From Taxawa tesnikishii (nom. ined.) (Eukaryota > Ascomycota > Dothideomycetes > Dothideales): a DNA stretch of 64,000 nucleotides. The DNA lies in contig JAPDRO010000017.1 of assembly GCA_030247885.1 (NCBI GenBank), positions 434,001-498,000 on the forward strand. The letters are read 5' to 3'. Under the pieces are notes generated by a model, which was given only the letters and a program-made list of their open reading frames with translations, was not told the origin of the DNA and made no database searches. Shown one piece after another: positions 34,190 to 46,300 of this stretch. Numbering within the stretch: position 1 is the first letter of the stretch; the number at the start of each line of letters is the position of its first letter. Position numbers and translations under genes: made by a program.

Positions 34190-35397
34190 ATGTCGGATCC
34201 AAGGGAAATGTGGAAGAACCTCCAGAAGAACGTTCAAAGAGTACAACAGCAAGGCGGAAGGTGCGCGCTATCCCGAGCTCGATAACCGCCAAGTAAGAGA
34301 GCAGCATACTGAGGCGTGCTTATAGGTTCGGTGCAGGAGGTGCAGGAGGCAACCCAAGAGGCGCATTAGGAGGCATCGCACTGCTGGGTCTCGGCGTTGG
34401 AGGTGTCTGGTTGTTCAACAATGCGCTCTTCAACGGTACGACCATCTCGCCGCTCCGCTACCGATCAAGCCCTCCATCCTTGCCGACGACGTACATACGA
34501 CACGAAGGCCGATGCTGACGTTCGACAGTGGACGGTGGTTGTCGTGCAGTCAAATACAGCCGGTGCGTTCTCTCCTACAGTTTCACGCCCAACTATGAAG
34601 CTAACAGTTCGACCAGTGTCGGTGGTGTAAAACCAGACATCTACCCAGAAGGTACACACATCAGGGTCCCATGGTTCGAGACCCCCATCGTCTACGACGT
34701 GCGCGCGAAGCCACGGAACATCGCTTCCCTCACGGGTACCAAGGACTTGCAGATGGTGAACATCACCTGCCGTGTTCTGTCAAGGCCTCGAGTAGATGCC
34801 CTTCCTCAGATCTACCGTACCCTCGGCACCGACTTTGATGAGCGCGTCCTTCCCTCCATCGTTAATGAAGTTCTCAAGAGCGTGGTTGCGCAATTCAACG
34901 CGAGCCAGTTGATCACACAGAGAGAGAACGTCAGTAGGTTGGTTCGCGACCAACTGACCAGGAGAGCGGCACGGTTCAATATCATGCTGGACGACGTATC
35001 TCTGACGGTATGTAACCCTCCCTTACCAGATCACACCTGTATGCATGCTCTAACGCACCCAACAGCATCTCGCCTTCTCCCCGAATTTACCGCCGCTGTC
35101 GAAGCCAAGCAAGTAGCTCAGCAGGAGGCCCAGCGCGCTGCCTTCCTCGTCGACAAGGCCCGCCAGGAGAAGCAAGCCACGGTCGTGAGGGCGCAGGGTG
35201 AGGCACGATCTGCCGAGCTGATCGGAGATGCCATCAAGAAGAGCCGCAGCTACGTCGACCTGCGTGAGTTTGAGAATGCAAGGAACATTGCCCAGATCCT
35301 TGAGAAGAGCAACAACAAGGTCTACCTCGACACTGAAGGCCTTGGCCTTAACGTAACACAGAGTGCACACGACAAGGCTGCGCGTGCGAGCAAGTAA
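34190..35397 (+). CDS. PHB2: Prohibitin-2, mitochondrial inner membrane
   Basis: Forms ring complexes with Phb1 that stabilise inner-membrane proteins and m-AAA protease. Exons 34190-34260, 34326-34435, 34529-34562 (34 nt), 34617-35007 and 35066-35397. With one base restored the total is 939 nt (312 aa), the yeast Phb2 size. The N-terminus MSDPREMWKNLQKN is followed by a Gly-rich membrane segment (GALGGIALLGLGVGGVWLF). The SPFH domain contains GTHIRVPWFETPIVYDVRAK and LPQIYRTLGTDFDERVLPSI. A coiled coil runs from EFTAAVEAKQVAQQEAQRA. The frame is lost at CCCC 35079-35082: HLAFSP must continue EFTAAVE. A gene caller would probably hide this by choosing ASRLLPEF. It is convergent with MSH2. Confidence 0.93.
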
Positions 35398-35776
35398 GAG
35401 GTCGCAGCCGTGGCTGTGCGCTGGCAGAAGTGGAGTCGGAAGAAGGCTTCATTTCGATTGTGGCTGAGCATGAGGAGAGGAGAACACAAGCAGGCGGATT
35501 CTGACGGACGTTCATGGTCACTTTTCCTTGGAGGGCGCACAAATGTGTAAAATTCAATATGGGCACTGGGTTGCTGAGCGACTTTACTTTAACCTGTGTA
35601 TATCAACTCCGCTTTTGTGACACATATCATCAGTTCTTACATGTTCAGGTAAGCAGCGCAATACGAATCTCTCCAAGCGTCCCGCATTCCGGTGAACACC
35701 CGACCCAGCTCGTCCCAGAAAAGATCTCTCCAGCACAAAGCAACCCGTCGTATTTGTACGGTGGTTCGTCAATCTT
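35398..35776. other. Convergent 3' region of PHB2 and MSH2
   Basis: About 380 bp between two stop codons on opposite strands; contains only 3' ends. Confidence 0.6.
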
Positions 35777-38509
35777 TCAGAGCACCTTCACCGTTTTGAA
35801 GAACGGGTTTGCCAGCAGTTCCTGGTTACCGTTGACCAATTCCTTCATCCTCCTCACCTGCTCTTCCTTTCCTAGTCCTTCCTTTTCCACCTCTTCCTTC
35901 CACCTCACCAACGTTTCCTTGAGTAGTCTGCTTCCTTCCTCGACCTCCTCATTGCTTGCCTTCACCACGTTCTGCTCGTGCTTTCCCTCAAAGTCTTCCA
36001 GCTCATCAGCCTTCCGTTTGGCCATGTTGACCACCTTGCTCGGGAACCTGACCAACTCGGCGACGTGGATGCCGAAACTCTGGTCGCTGACTCCCGGCTC
36101 GACCTTGTACAGCAGCGTGACTTGCCGATCGTCTCCGATGTGCGCCACAACGTGCAAGTTCTGGACCTGGCCGTACGTCGAGACGAGGGACGTGAGTTCG
36201 TGGAAGTGTGTTGCGAAAAGAGCAAAGGCGCCGATCTCACGGACGATGTGCTCTGATATCGCCCATGCCAAGCCAAAGCCGTCGTAGGTGCTGGTGCCAC
36301 GGCCCAGCTCGTCTATGATGATGAGGGACTCTGAGGTCGCGGACTTGAGGATATTGGACGTCTCAAGCATCTCGGCCATGAAAGTCGAGACGCCCTTGAG
36401 CTGCGAGTCGGACGCGCCAACGCGGGCAAGTATGCAATCGAAAATGGTCAGTTCGGCAGACTCGCAAGGGACGAAACAGCCGATTTGCGCCATCAACGCG
36501 ATGACGCCGACCTGGCGGATGTAGGTTGATTTACCACCCATGTTGGGACCGGTGATGATGAGGAAGGAGGACTCGTCGCGGATCAGGGATACGTCGTTGG
36601 TGATGAAGGAGATGTCGTCCTGCATTTCCATACATGGGTGACGAGCCTCCTTGAGAATCGTGTCACCGATGCCGCGGGGATGCATCTTAGGGCGAACGTA
36701 CGCGATGGGGGCGTGTACTGAGACGTGGGCAAAACTGACGATGACATCCAAATGCGCAAGGACACCAGCCAATTTCTCGATGATGGGGCAGTATGAGGCG
36801 GCGACGGCGACAACTTCGTTAACCAGCCCGGTTTGTGTTCGGTTGTAGTTGTCGGAGAGTTGGTCGAATTCCTGTCGCATCTCCTGGAGCTTTCTTGTTG
36901 TGAAGAAGACGCCATTTTTCTGGGTTGAAATCTCATGGTATACCTTCTTACCCCGAATGCAACCTGCCTCAGTACGCGTGAGACGAAAACACCAACCGTG
37001 GGTTTTGTGGTTCTCGAGAAAGAGTTTCTTTTCAATATCTTGATTGAGATCGTCGCCAACACGCTGGTGCTCTTTCTCCATGCCATACCTCAGCCCGTCG
37101 AGCTTCTTGCGGATCACTCTTAGTGAGTCGTCGAAATCGGGTTTGATGATAAACTCGTGATTGTCGAGCGCCTCCAGATCGACTGTTGTCTCCACCATCT
37201 CTTGGAGTTTTCCCAGCGCATCGGAGCACTCATTCAGCTTGGTGGTATATTGTAGATCCAGCGGGTCTTTGTAGGCTTCATCCATGACGCCCTCGAACGA
37301 GCCAAGCAAGCCAGGGAGGCGGGTTGTCACCTGGTAGACGCGAACGACATCTTCGAGGTTGGCGACCTTGCGCTGGAACTTCTTAGCCAGGCGATACAGG
37401 TCCGGTATCAGCTTCAGGTGATCTTCCTGAATGGTTTGTCGCAGCTCCGTGTCGTTCACAAAGGCTTCCACGAGCTGCTGACGCCGCTCAATCTCCTCCA
37501 GACTCATCAACGGTTGCTTCAGCCACTGAGCTAACAACCGGCTTCCTATGGGGGTTTTGCAGTGATTCAACAGACCATACAAGTTCATGGTCTTTGAGCC
37601 ATCCTTGGGCCCGGGCATGAGGTTCAGCGCTTTCACTGCAGATGCGTCGAGCTTCATGTACTGCGACAGGTCATGCTGGTATAGCTGGTATTGCCCAAAG
37701 TTGGATGGATCTGACATGACGCCAAGATATTTGATGAGAGCAGCAGCAGAACTCATGGCGAGCTTCAGCTCTGTTTGTGGTAAGGTACCTGCTGCTTTCT
37801 CGTCACGCAGCAACCGCGTCAGATCTTGTTCGATATCCCTGTTTCCGAAGTCGCTCTGCGGTCGGTCTGCGATTGCGCATCCGCAGCTGTCGGCGATCGA
37901 TCGTATTTTGGCCAGATCAGCGTCCTTTCTGGGACCATCGGCTTGGACCAGACATTCTCTGACACCGAGTTGAATAAGAAGTGACTCGAAATTGGAGTAT
38001 ACATCGTTATCGAGGAATTCGCTGACACCAAGCTCGCGTATGCTCGCATCAGCGAAACAGACACCAACGTTCCGTGCCTCAGCCGCCTTTGCCGAGACTT
38101 TTACTGCGAGGATGATGGGTGCTGAATCGATCTGGCCGCCTAATTCCTCTTCGACATCTTGAAGGTTTCCAGGAGATGCTTGTTTGGTGATTTTCCAGCT
38201 GTTGCGACCTGTCGTTTCCCAGATTTCTATCCGTTTACTAAGTCTGAGAAGACATTCTCGTAGGAAGTTTCGGAACACTGTGACTGTCATCGTGACTGAT
38301 GCAAGACCAGGGTCGCGGCCCAGATTCCGAAGTACTGATGTTGTCTTGTAAACAGTCCGGGCGATGAAAGCTGCGTCTTCCCCATGAGCCGTATAGAATT
38401 CACCCCGGTCGAAGACTCGAACAGTCTCGTCATCCCTGGTAGGCAGGTTGCGGAAGAATCTGATGAAACCGACCTCATCGTCGACCTTGAGTTCTGGTCT
38501 GGAAGCCAT
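35777..38509 (-). CDS. MSH2: DNA mismatch repair protein MSH2
   Basis: MutS homologue, common partner in MutS-alpha (with Msh6) and MutS-beta (with Msh3), which find mismatches and small loops. Single exon, 910 aa, uninterrupted. It begins MASRPELKVDDEVGFIRFF, the N-terminal mismatch-recognition domain, then the connector, and lever and clamp domains (about residues 290-620). The ATPase has Walker A GPNMGGKS at residues about 654-661, Walker B LIIIDELGRGTSTYDGFGLA about 70 residues later, and the ATHFHELT motif. The C-terminus has the dimer-forming helix-turn-helix block. All key residues are present and the reading frame is clean over 2.7 kb. Confidence 0.97.
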   Translation of the reverse strand: MASRPELKVDDEVGFIRFFRNLPTRDDETVRVFDRGEFYTAHGEDAAFIARTVYKTTSVLRNLGRDPGLASVTMTVTVFRNFLRECLLRLSKRIEIWETTGRNSWKITKQASPGNLQDVEEELGGQIDSAPIILAVKVSAKAAEARNVGVCFADASIRELGVSEFLDNDVYSNFESLLIQLGVRECLVQADGPRKDADLAKIRSIADSCGCAIADRPQSDFGNRDIEQDLTRLLRDEKAAGTLPQTELKLAMSSAAALIKYLGVMSDPSNFGQYQLYQHDLSQYMKLDASAVKALNLMPGPKDGSKTMNLYGLLNHCKTPIGSRLLAQWLKQPLMSLEEIERRQQLVEAFVNDTELRQTIQEDHLKLIPDLYRLAKKFQRKVANLEDVVRVYQVTTRLPGLLGSFEGVMDEAYKDPLDLQYTTKLNECSDALGKLQEMVETTVDLEALDNHEFIIKPDFDDSLRVIRKKLDGLRYGMEKEHQRVGDDLNQDIEKKLFLENHKTHGWCFRLTRTEAGCIRGKKVYHEISTQKNGVFFTTRKLQEMRQEFDQLSDNYNRTQTGLVNEVVAVAASYCPIIEKLAGVLAHLDVIVSFAHVSVHAPIAYVRPKMHPRGIGDTILKEARHPCMEMQDDISFITNDVSLIRDESSFLIITGPNMGGKSTYIRQVGVIALMAQIGCFVPCESAELTIFDCILARVGASDSQLKGVSTFMAEMLETSNILKSATSESLIIIDELGRGTSTYDGFGLAWAISEHIVREIGAFALFATHFHELTSLVSTYGQVQNLHVVAHIGDDRQVTLLYKVEPGVSDQSFGIHVAELVRFPSKVVNMAKRKADELEDFEGKHEQNVVKASNEEVEEGSRLLKETLVRWKEEVEKEGLGKEEQVRRMKELVNGNQELLANPFFKTVKVL

Positions 38510-40342
38510 GTTGCCGGGCGCTGGCAGATATGGACTGAACTTTCACACGAAGACAGGTGTCCCAATTCTCACTGGCTCAAACTGATAATACAAGCCGAGG
38601 CGATGGTGCGAACAGGTGCAGGTCCGTCCTGTCCTTTGTCGTTGTTGAAATGAGGAAGCAGTTTGCCGCCCTCAAGTGGCGTGCTATCGACTCTAGGAGA
38701 TAGCGATAGCAAAGGATTATCGGGATCAAAAGAAGCCGGCAAGAATTGAGAAAACCGTTGATTGCCGTGCGAAGAGTCGTCGTGTTGTGTGCATACATGT
38801 ATCTATGTCGGAGGAGCGAAACACGGAGACGCGTCGTGATCATCGTGAGGACGCGTTAAGTGGCGACGCGAGAATGCCAAGACATCTTCATTGTCTACGC
38901 TCTGCTCCACTGATCGCTCATGCTCATCTGACCCCGATCGACAACATGTAGACAGTTGTCAAGAGACATCCGCCATCACGGTCGCGATTGCAGAAGAACA
39001 CCTCGTCAGACAAGCCAGTGCGCACCCTCGGAGCGCATACAAGAAAAGCGCGACTCTTCTATGTCGTGTCTTTTAGCATCGGGTGCACGCTTCACGAAAC
39101 TACGGTCCTATTGGAGCACACCTCAGGACGAGGAGTGCCTTATTTCGAACTGGGGACACGTGCAATGATGGAACTCAAACTCAGGGCGAACGCCAATGCG
39201 GCGAGCGAACAGATGGCCAACGGCCTTGCATAAGGGTTGATTGTTTCTACGGCAAAGTGCTACATGAACGTCTTTAGGAAGCGTGGCCTTTCTTCTTGGA
39301 ACAGGGCCGTACATGGACAGATCTAGACTTCCTTTGCTATAGATCTTTGCGGCACCATCTCCTTCACTTTGTGCCAGCTTTGCGGCATGTATCGATGTTG
39401 AGGCACGGTTGCAGAAGTACCGCCGAAAGATTCCGGTTCGTATTCGCTGTCCATTCGTGCGGCCGCTTTGGACCGTTGTTGGACCTGTTTCGATTGCCAA
39501 CACTGGCTGCTCTCTCGTCGATCTTCGACAATGTTCCTGGAGTATCCATCATGCGACGTCTTCAGGACGATGTGGAGGATGAGTAGGTATGAGTAGCAGG
39601 GGATGCCAAAAGCATTGACTCTGGCGGAGGATGCCCGACTCTCCCCGTGTTCGGCGATCTTGCCCGGCCCGCATCGAACGAGCAGCACCTATACTTTGGT
39701 GCATCCGCACTAGCATCACGGGAACATGCACCTGCGACGCATGAGATGGCGGAAGATGCACGCTGTGAACAACAACCTGGGTCTATATCTGCATTGTTGT
39801 CTAGACAGGAATCGGGACAATGCTGACAGATTGGGCAAACGGTGGAAGCAGTTTCTATATGTCTCTTTGCTACATGCAGTTAGCACCCGCACTAAGCTTG
39901 ATTTGGGCGAGTCTCGATCGTGCCGTGGGGTGTGCTAGAGGGCCGTCCCATTCGAGAGGGAGGAGAGAGTCCTCTAAACATTGGCACGATAGACGGTTGC
40001 GAATTCATCTCCCGCTCTCTCCAGTAACGCACACGTAGCCACCGTCGCACGCCTTGCTTCGTCTGCTGCCTGTGCCAAACCTTTTCAGCTCAAACACCGC
40101 CGGCCTCATCATTGTATATACAGCAAATATCTCTTGGAGCATGTTCGGCGTCTTGACGTCCACCGCAGCAGCCCTCCCGCCCTCCACCCGTCGGATATGC
40201 ACCATTGCGGCATCATCATCGTAGCAGCTCTGCGACACGCGTTTCCTCAGATATCCATCCTGTAGCCCGTCCGGGGCCCTTTTTATGATATAGCGTCCGC
40301 GTGTGCAGATACCCGGCATCCTCTGTTAGACACCACCATACA
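38510..40342. promoter_or_regulatory. Divergent intergenic region, MSH2 and adenylate cyclase
   Basis: About 1.8 kb between two divergent start codons. Open stretches on both strands lack features. Long upstream regions are usual for adenylate cyclase genes, but no defined operator is visible to me. Confidence 0.45.
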
Positions 40343-43300
40343 ATGACGCGAAACGGACGAACCGACGGCAAGCGGCATGGCTCTACCGAGAGCTCCGAAT
40401 CGTGGCGCTCGGTCGACACAGTCAAGAGTAGTGCACTTGGAAGGCTGAAGGATACGCCCCGGAAGCTTAGGACGGACAAAAAGCCTCAGTATGTCACATT
40501 CCTGTTGCTGTGGCCTCCAATGCTGCGAGTTGTCGATGGCCCTGTTTGGATGGTTTAGGCGAAGACGAGGGCTACGTTTTGGCAAGGGAGTGAAGCGTTG
40601 TTACACATTTCGATGCTTTTTGCATGAAGGCTGTTGCTAGTCGCGCATGCATAGTGGTTTTGGAGAAGTGTGGACGCAGGACAAGTCGGGTTGTTTTTGA
40701 CGCAGAAGGCTGGCAGCAGGCGATTGTTCACCTGGTCTCTACCGGTCACTAGCTGGCTTTCATGAGAAACAGAGCATACGGACTAATACATGTTTCTCTG
40801 CAGATTCGACAACGATGTCGAGATATCGCCTGGCACCGCACTGACGCCCTCATCCAACGATCGCGCAAACGCCGCGCCGTGGGAGACTGCAAATGTTGGT
40901 GATCATCGCAAGGAACTCTCTGCGCTCCAAGAACCTGCTCCTTCAAACGTTCCTTCCTTGTCACGCCAACCGCCCACTGCAACATCGTCAATCTCGCCGT
41001 GGAACGAACCTCAATATTCAAGTTTGAAGAACGAACCCCAATACTCGAGGAGGAACCGTCCAGCCGGAATGATCTCGAGCGTCTTCAACTCGCCGTTCCA
41101 CTATGACTCCGGCGACGATTATCCTCAATCGCCGGGCTTCATCGCACCGCTCGGAGTTGGAGAACAGGGAATACTCGGTGAAGATCGCCGTCCTTCCGTC
41201 GCAAGCACAACGACAATGTCTTCATCAGGCTCAAAGAGAAGTATTGGGGCCATCAGCACCAAGTACAAGAAGAAGCTACAAGGGTTCTTCGGCGAAGAGT
41301 TCCCGGAGAGGAGAATGCCAGGCAAAATTCGGACGCCAGCCAAAACGTACCGGGACATGATGGAGCCTCGAATTTCAGATACGATGGAGCCTCGAGTTTT
41401 AGAGATGGTGCAAGAGACAGGAACAACTCGATTGGCGGCCCACGGCCTACTAGCCCTACTAGTTCTCGACCGAGGACGCCAGCTCCGGGGCCAAGCAGTG
41501 AGGTCACACCTTGGGAATTCCAGAACACCAAGGTAAGATATGTGATTTACTGCGTGGTTCCGAAAAACGTGTTCTCTGTTTGCGCGATGTTTGTTCTGCT
41601 TCATACACAAGGCCTATAGCGTGGATGCCTGCGTTCCTGATTGGCCGAGAGAAAAGGGCATCCCCAGAGGAGTGTCTGCTACGTCTCGCAGAAGTTTGGT
41701 CAAGCTTTCCTTCACTCAGCCGGCTAACGAAGATTGTGACAGGACGTGCCGCAACCTCTCGCTGACGATGCGGCTTCGACTCAGTCGTCCTTACCGGTTC
41801 GAGCAGGGAAAACTCGGTTGTTTACAACTCTCGGCTACACCTCCCCGGACATAGGCACAATCGCAGTAATGAAGAACCTAGAGTCCCGAATTCAAGTCAA
41901 GGTTATCCTCTTCGACCTGCTACCAGTCGTGAGCAATCTTTCAGCATCCGAGACGGGCAGGCTTCCATCAACACTGCCTCTGGCCTCCGGCCCCGCGCCT
42001 CAAGCCCGACACCGAGTATGAACAGTGCCAAATCCCGAGAGATAGGGGGCCAGAGATCACCAGGTGGTCACAATCATAGCGATGGTGGAAAGCGCTCGCT
42101 CTTCTCTCGTGTGACTGGCCGCCACAAGTACGACAAGGGTGCGCCGGACACGCTAAAGAATCTACCGTCTTCCACAGCTTCGCTTCCGGTGCCAACCAGG
42201 CCACAGGCTACCCGTGGTGATACAATTACACAAGCCAAGCACAACAGAAAAGTTGCTGGCGTCCAAGATGGCAAGCAATCGCAGGTGCCTTCGATGCAAC
42301 CCGCCTCCAGGAAAGAGCACGGCAGAATACCTTTCAAGAGCAAGCGGACTGAGCCGAGTGGGGAGTCCTACAAACCTAAGAAAGACCCGAATGCTTCCAA
42401 TCCTGAAGCGACTAACCAGGCTTCCGCACTCTGGCATCTGGATACCGACATGTCAACCATGGAGGGTATCGTCAACGCACAACAACAACCCCTGACACCG
42501 CCCAGCCATGAGATTTACACCGGCTGGCCTGGAGACACGGTAGTAAAGACGCCGGCTGAAGAAGATGGTGGAGCGTGGGAAGTGCCCGACAGTTGGGCTG
42601 TTAAGAAGGTCACTGATCAGAACGTGGGCCGGTTGCGCGAAGTCGACGAGGCAGGTAATCTCCCGAAAGGCGAAGATTCTGGGCCTATGTACTTCATGCG
42701 CGTTTTCCGGGCGGATAGTACGTTTGCTGTCATATCTGCAGGCTTGAATACTACAGCCTCGGATCTTATCCAGATGATGGCGAAGAAGACTTTCCTCCAG
42801 GATGAGCTCGACACATATCAGATTGTCATGAGGAAGCAGGGTTCTAGCCGACAACTGGATGGAGGAGAGAGACCTCTCGCCATACAGAAAAAGCTTCTGG
42901 AAGCGGCTGGTTACCAGGCGAACGATCGGGTTGAGGACCTTGGCCGAGAGGACCATGGATATCTCTGTCGTTTCACCTTCTTGCCAGGAAAGCTCACCGG
43001 TTACTCCAGTATTGAACGCGATCCTGGGTTCAATAAGATGCAAAAGTTCAACCACATCGATCTCACTGGTCGGAACCTCGTCACTATTCCCATCACGTTG
43101 TACCAGAAGGCCGCCGAGATCATCACACTCAACCTGTCGAAAAACCTGTCCTTGGACATCCCCAAAGACTTCGTTCAAAGCTGTACGAACTTGAGGGAAA
43201 TCAAGTTCACTGGCAACGAGGCATGGAGACTGCCAGCCAGTCTGAGTCTGGCGGGCAAGCTCACTATGCTTGATGTGTCCAACAACAGACTGGAACAGCT

Positions 43301-46300
43301 GGAGCATGCCGAGCTTTACAGGCTGTCCGGCCTGATCAGCCTGAAGCTCTCCAACAACATGCTGACCTCATTACCCAAGTATTTTGGTGCCTACCACTGT
43401 CTCCGCAGCCTGAACATTGCCTCGAATTCGCTTAGCGAAATCCCTGATTTCCTGTGTGAGCTCAAGACCCTTGTCGATCTGGATGTCAGCTTCAACGCCA
43501 TTTCCAACATTCCCAACGTCAGCAAATTGGTGAATCTGGAGAGACTGTTCGCTACAAACAACAAGTTGTCTGGACCACTACCGGAATCGTTCAAGGCACT
43601 GGTAAACCTGAATCAGATTGATGTCCGTTTCAACCAGATTGACAACATGGACATCACTTGTCAGTTGCCAAACTTGGAACATCTCTTGATCGGCCACAAC
43701 TCCATCTCCGCATTTGAGGGTTCCTTCTCCCGGATGAAAGTTCTGTACCTCAACCACAACCCGGTCACAAGATTTGGCCTGAACGCGCTGGTGCCTACTT
43801 TATCCGTGCTCAACATTGCATCGGCAAAACTGGCTCAGCTGCCCGATGACCTGTTCGTCAAGCTGTCCGGAATCACGAAGCTTGTACTCGACAAAAACCA
43901 CTTCGTCTCGTTGTCGCCGCTCATCGGTAGGTTGACCAGGCTTGAGCACCTGAGCATTGCCCGGAACGAACTTGCCAGCCTTCCTGCAGAGGTCGGCAGA
44001 CTTACAGAGTTGAAATACCTGGATGTAAGAGAGAACAATCTCAACCGACTGCCTTCCGAACTCTGGTTTGCAAGAAGACTGGAGACACTCAATGTCGCCT
44101 CCAACGTCCTAGCAGAATTTCCTAAACCTGGCATGCCATTGCCCGCCCTACCTACCGATGCTGCTCCAGCTACACCTGCGCAGACTCCGGGTGGAACTTA
44201 CGCCAGTCCGGACTTCGACGAGCTTGGGAAACTGGAAGCATTCCAATTGCGCCGTCCGAGCCAGGCATCCGGTGGGCCTAACATGCTCAACCAAGTGGGC
44301 TCCCCGGCACCGTTGGTAACAGAAACTCTTCGGTAGCATCTTCTGCTTACGGTGGGCGCAATCACTCATTAGCACGATCGTCCACGGAAACGAGTCTTGG
44401 TACTATCACGCCCGTTTCGCGTAAGGATTCGACATTGTCTGGCAGGCTAGCCACCACCTTTGCCTCGTCTCTTCGCCATCTCGTTCTCGCTGACAATCGT
44501 CTTTCTGACGATGTATTCGATGAGCTTGTTCTGCTTCCCGAGCTTAGAATGCTCAACCTCTCGTGGAACGACCTGTATGATCTACCTCCTAGAACGATCA
44601 AACGGTGGCAACACCTCACTGAGTTGTACCTGTCCGGAAACGAGATCACATCACTTCCCGCAGAAGATCTCGAAGATGGCTCATCGCTCCGGGTTCTGCA
44701 CCTCAACAGTAACAAGTTTCAAGTTCTGCCAGCTGAGTTATGCAAGGTTAACAAGCTTCAAACGCTGGATGTTGGCAGCAACGCCTTGAAGTATAATGTG
44801 TCCAACTGGCCGTACGATTGGAACTGGAACTGGAATCATCAATTGAGGTATCTCAACATGTCTGGCAACAAGCGACTCGAGATTAAGCCCGATGCAAACG
44901 CAAATCGCCGTGGGGAGGGCAAAGATCTTACCGATTTCACATCGTTGGCAAACCTCCGCATTCTGGGTCTCATGGATGTTACACTCACGATTCCTTCTGT
45001 ACCCGATGAGAGCCCTGACAGACGTGTGCGTACAGCCGGATCGGTAATTGGTACCAGCATACCCTACGGCATGGCGGATACTCTCGGCCGCTATGACCAT
45101 CTTTCCACCATAGACATGGTCATTCCTCAGTTTAGGGGACATGAGGATCAGACCTTGATTGGCATGTTCGATGGCCAGGCCCTGTCATCCGGCGGAAGCA
45201 GAGTAGCCAAGTTCTTGCACGAAAAGTTCAAGAGTTACTTCACCGAGGAGATGGAAAAGCTAAGGTCTGGAGAAACGCCAGCCGACGCGTTGCGACGTGC
45301 TTATTTGGGTTTGAACAAGGAGCTCTCTACCGTCGCGACACAAGCCATTGAGTCTCGAGAGCAAGCGAGCACCGCAGTTGTGCATAGGGGTAGCATCTCC
45401 GGTCCCGAACTTGCCGAAGAAGATCTTAGCTCCGGGGCTGTGGCTACAGTGCTCTATCTTCAGGGCATGGAACTTTATGTGTCCAACGTTGGAGATGCTC
45501 AAGCGCTGCTCATCGGTTCTGAGGGCGGCCACAGGGTGATCACTCAAAAACACGATCCTGCCGATGCCGGGGAACGCCAACGGATCAAAGAGGCCGGAGG
45601 CTTCGTTTCGCGACAGGGAAAGCTTAACGATGTCCTCGAAGTGTCGCGAGCCTTCGGATACGTTCAAATGTCACCATGTGTCATCGCTGCGCCGCACGTG
45701 GTTCAAATGACAATCAAGGAGTCGGATGAACTTATCCTCATAGCCTCACGCGAGCTCTGGGATTACCTGACACCGGGATTTGCTGTAGATGTCGCACGCT
45801 CGGAACGTGGCGATCTGATGCGTGCTGCGCAAAAGCTGCGCGATCTCGCAATCGCTTTCGGTGCCAATGGAAAGATCATGGTCCAGATCATCGGCGTCAG
45901 CGATCTGCGCAAGCGAGAACGGGCAAGATTCAGGACACACAGCATGAGCATGGGGCCGACTGGCTCGCCCGATGACTACTTTACTACTGCCAGACGCGCC
46001 AAACGTGGCCGCGACAATGTGGGCGATTCGAAACTGGCCAGGCTGGACCAGGAGGTCGATGCGCCAGAGGGAGAAGTCAGCTTGGTATTTACTGATATCA
46101 AGAACAGTACCATGCTCTGGGAAACGTATCCGATCGCTATGCGTAGTGCCATCAAGATGCACAACGAGGTCATGCGACGACACCTTCGCATCATTGGCGG
46201 TTACGAAGTTAAGACAGAAGGTGATGCCTTCATGGTCGCTTTCTCAACTGTCACCAGTGCCCTGCTCTGGTGCTTTACCATCAAAGTGCCCTTCTTGAGG

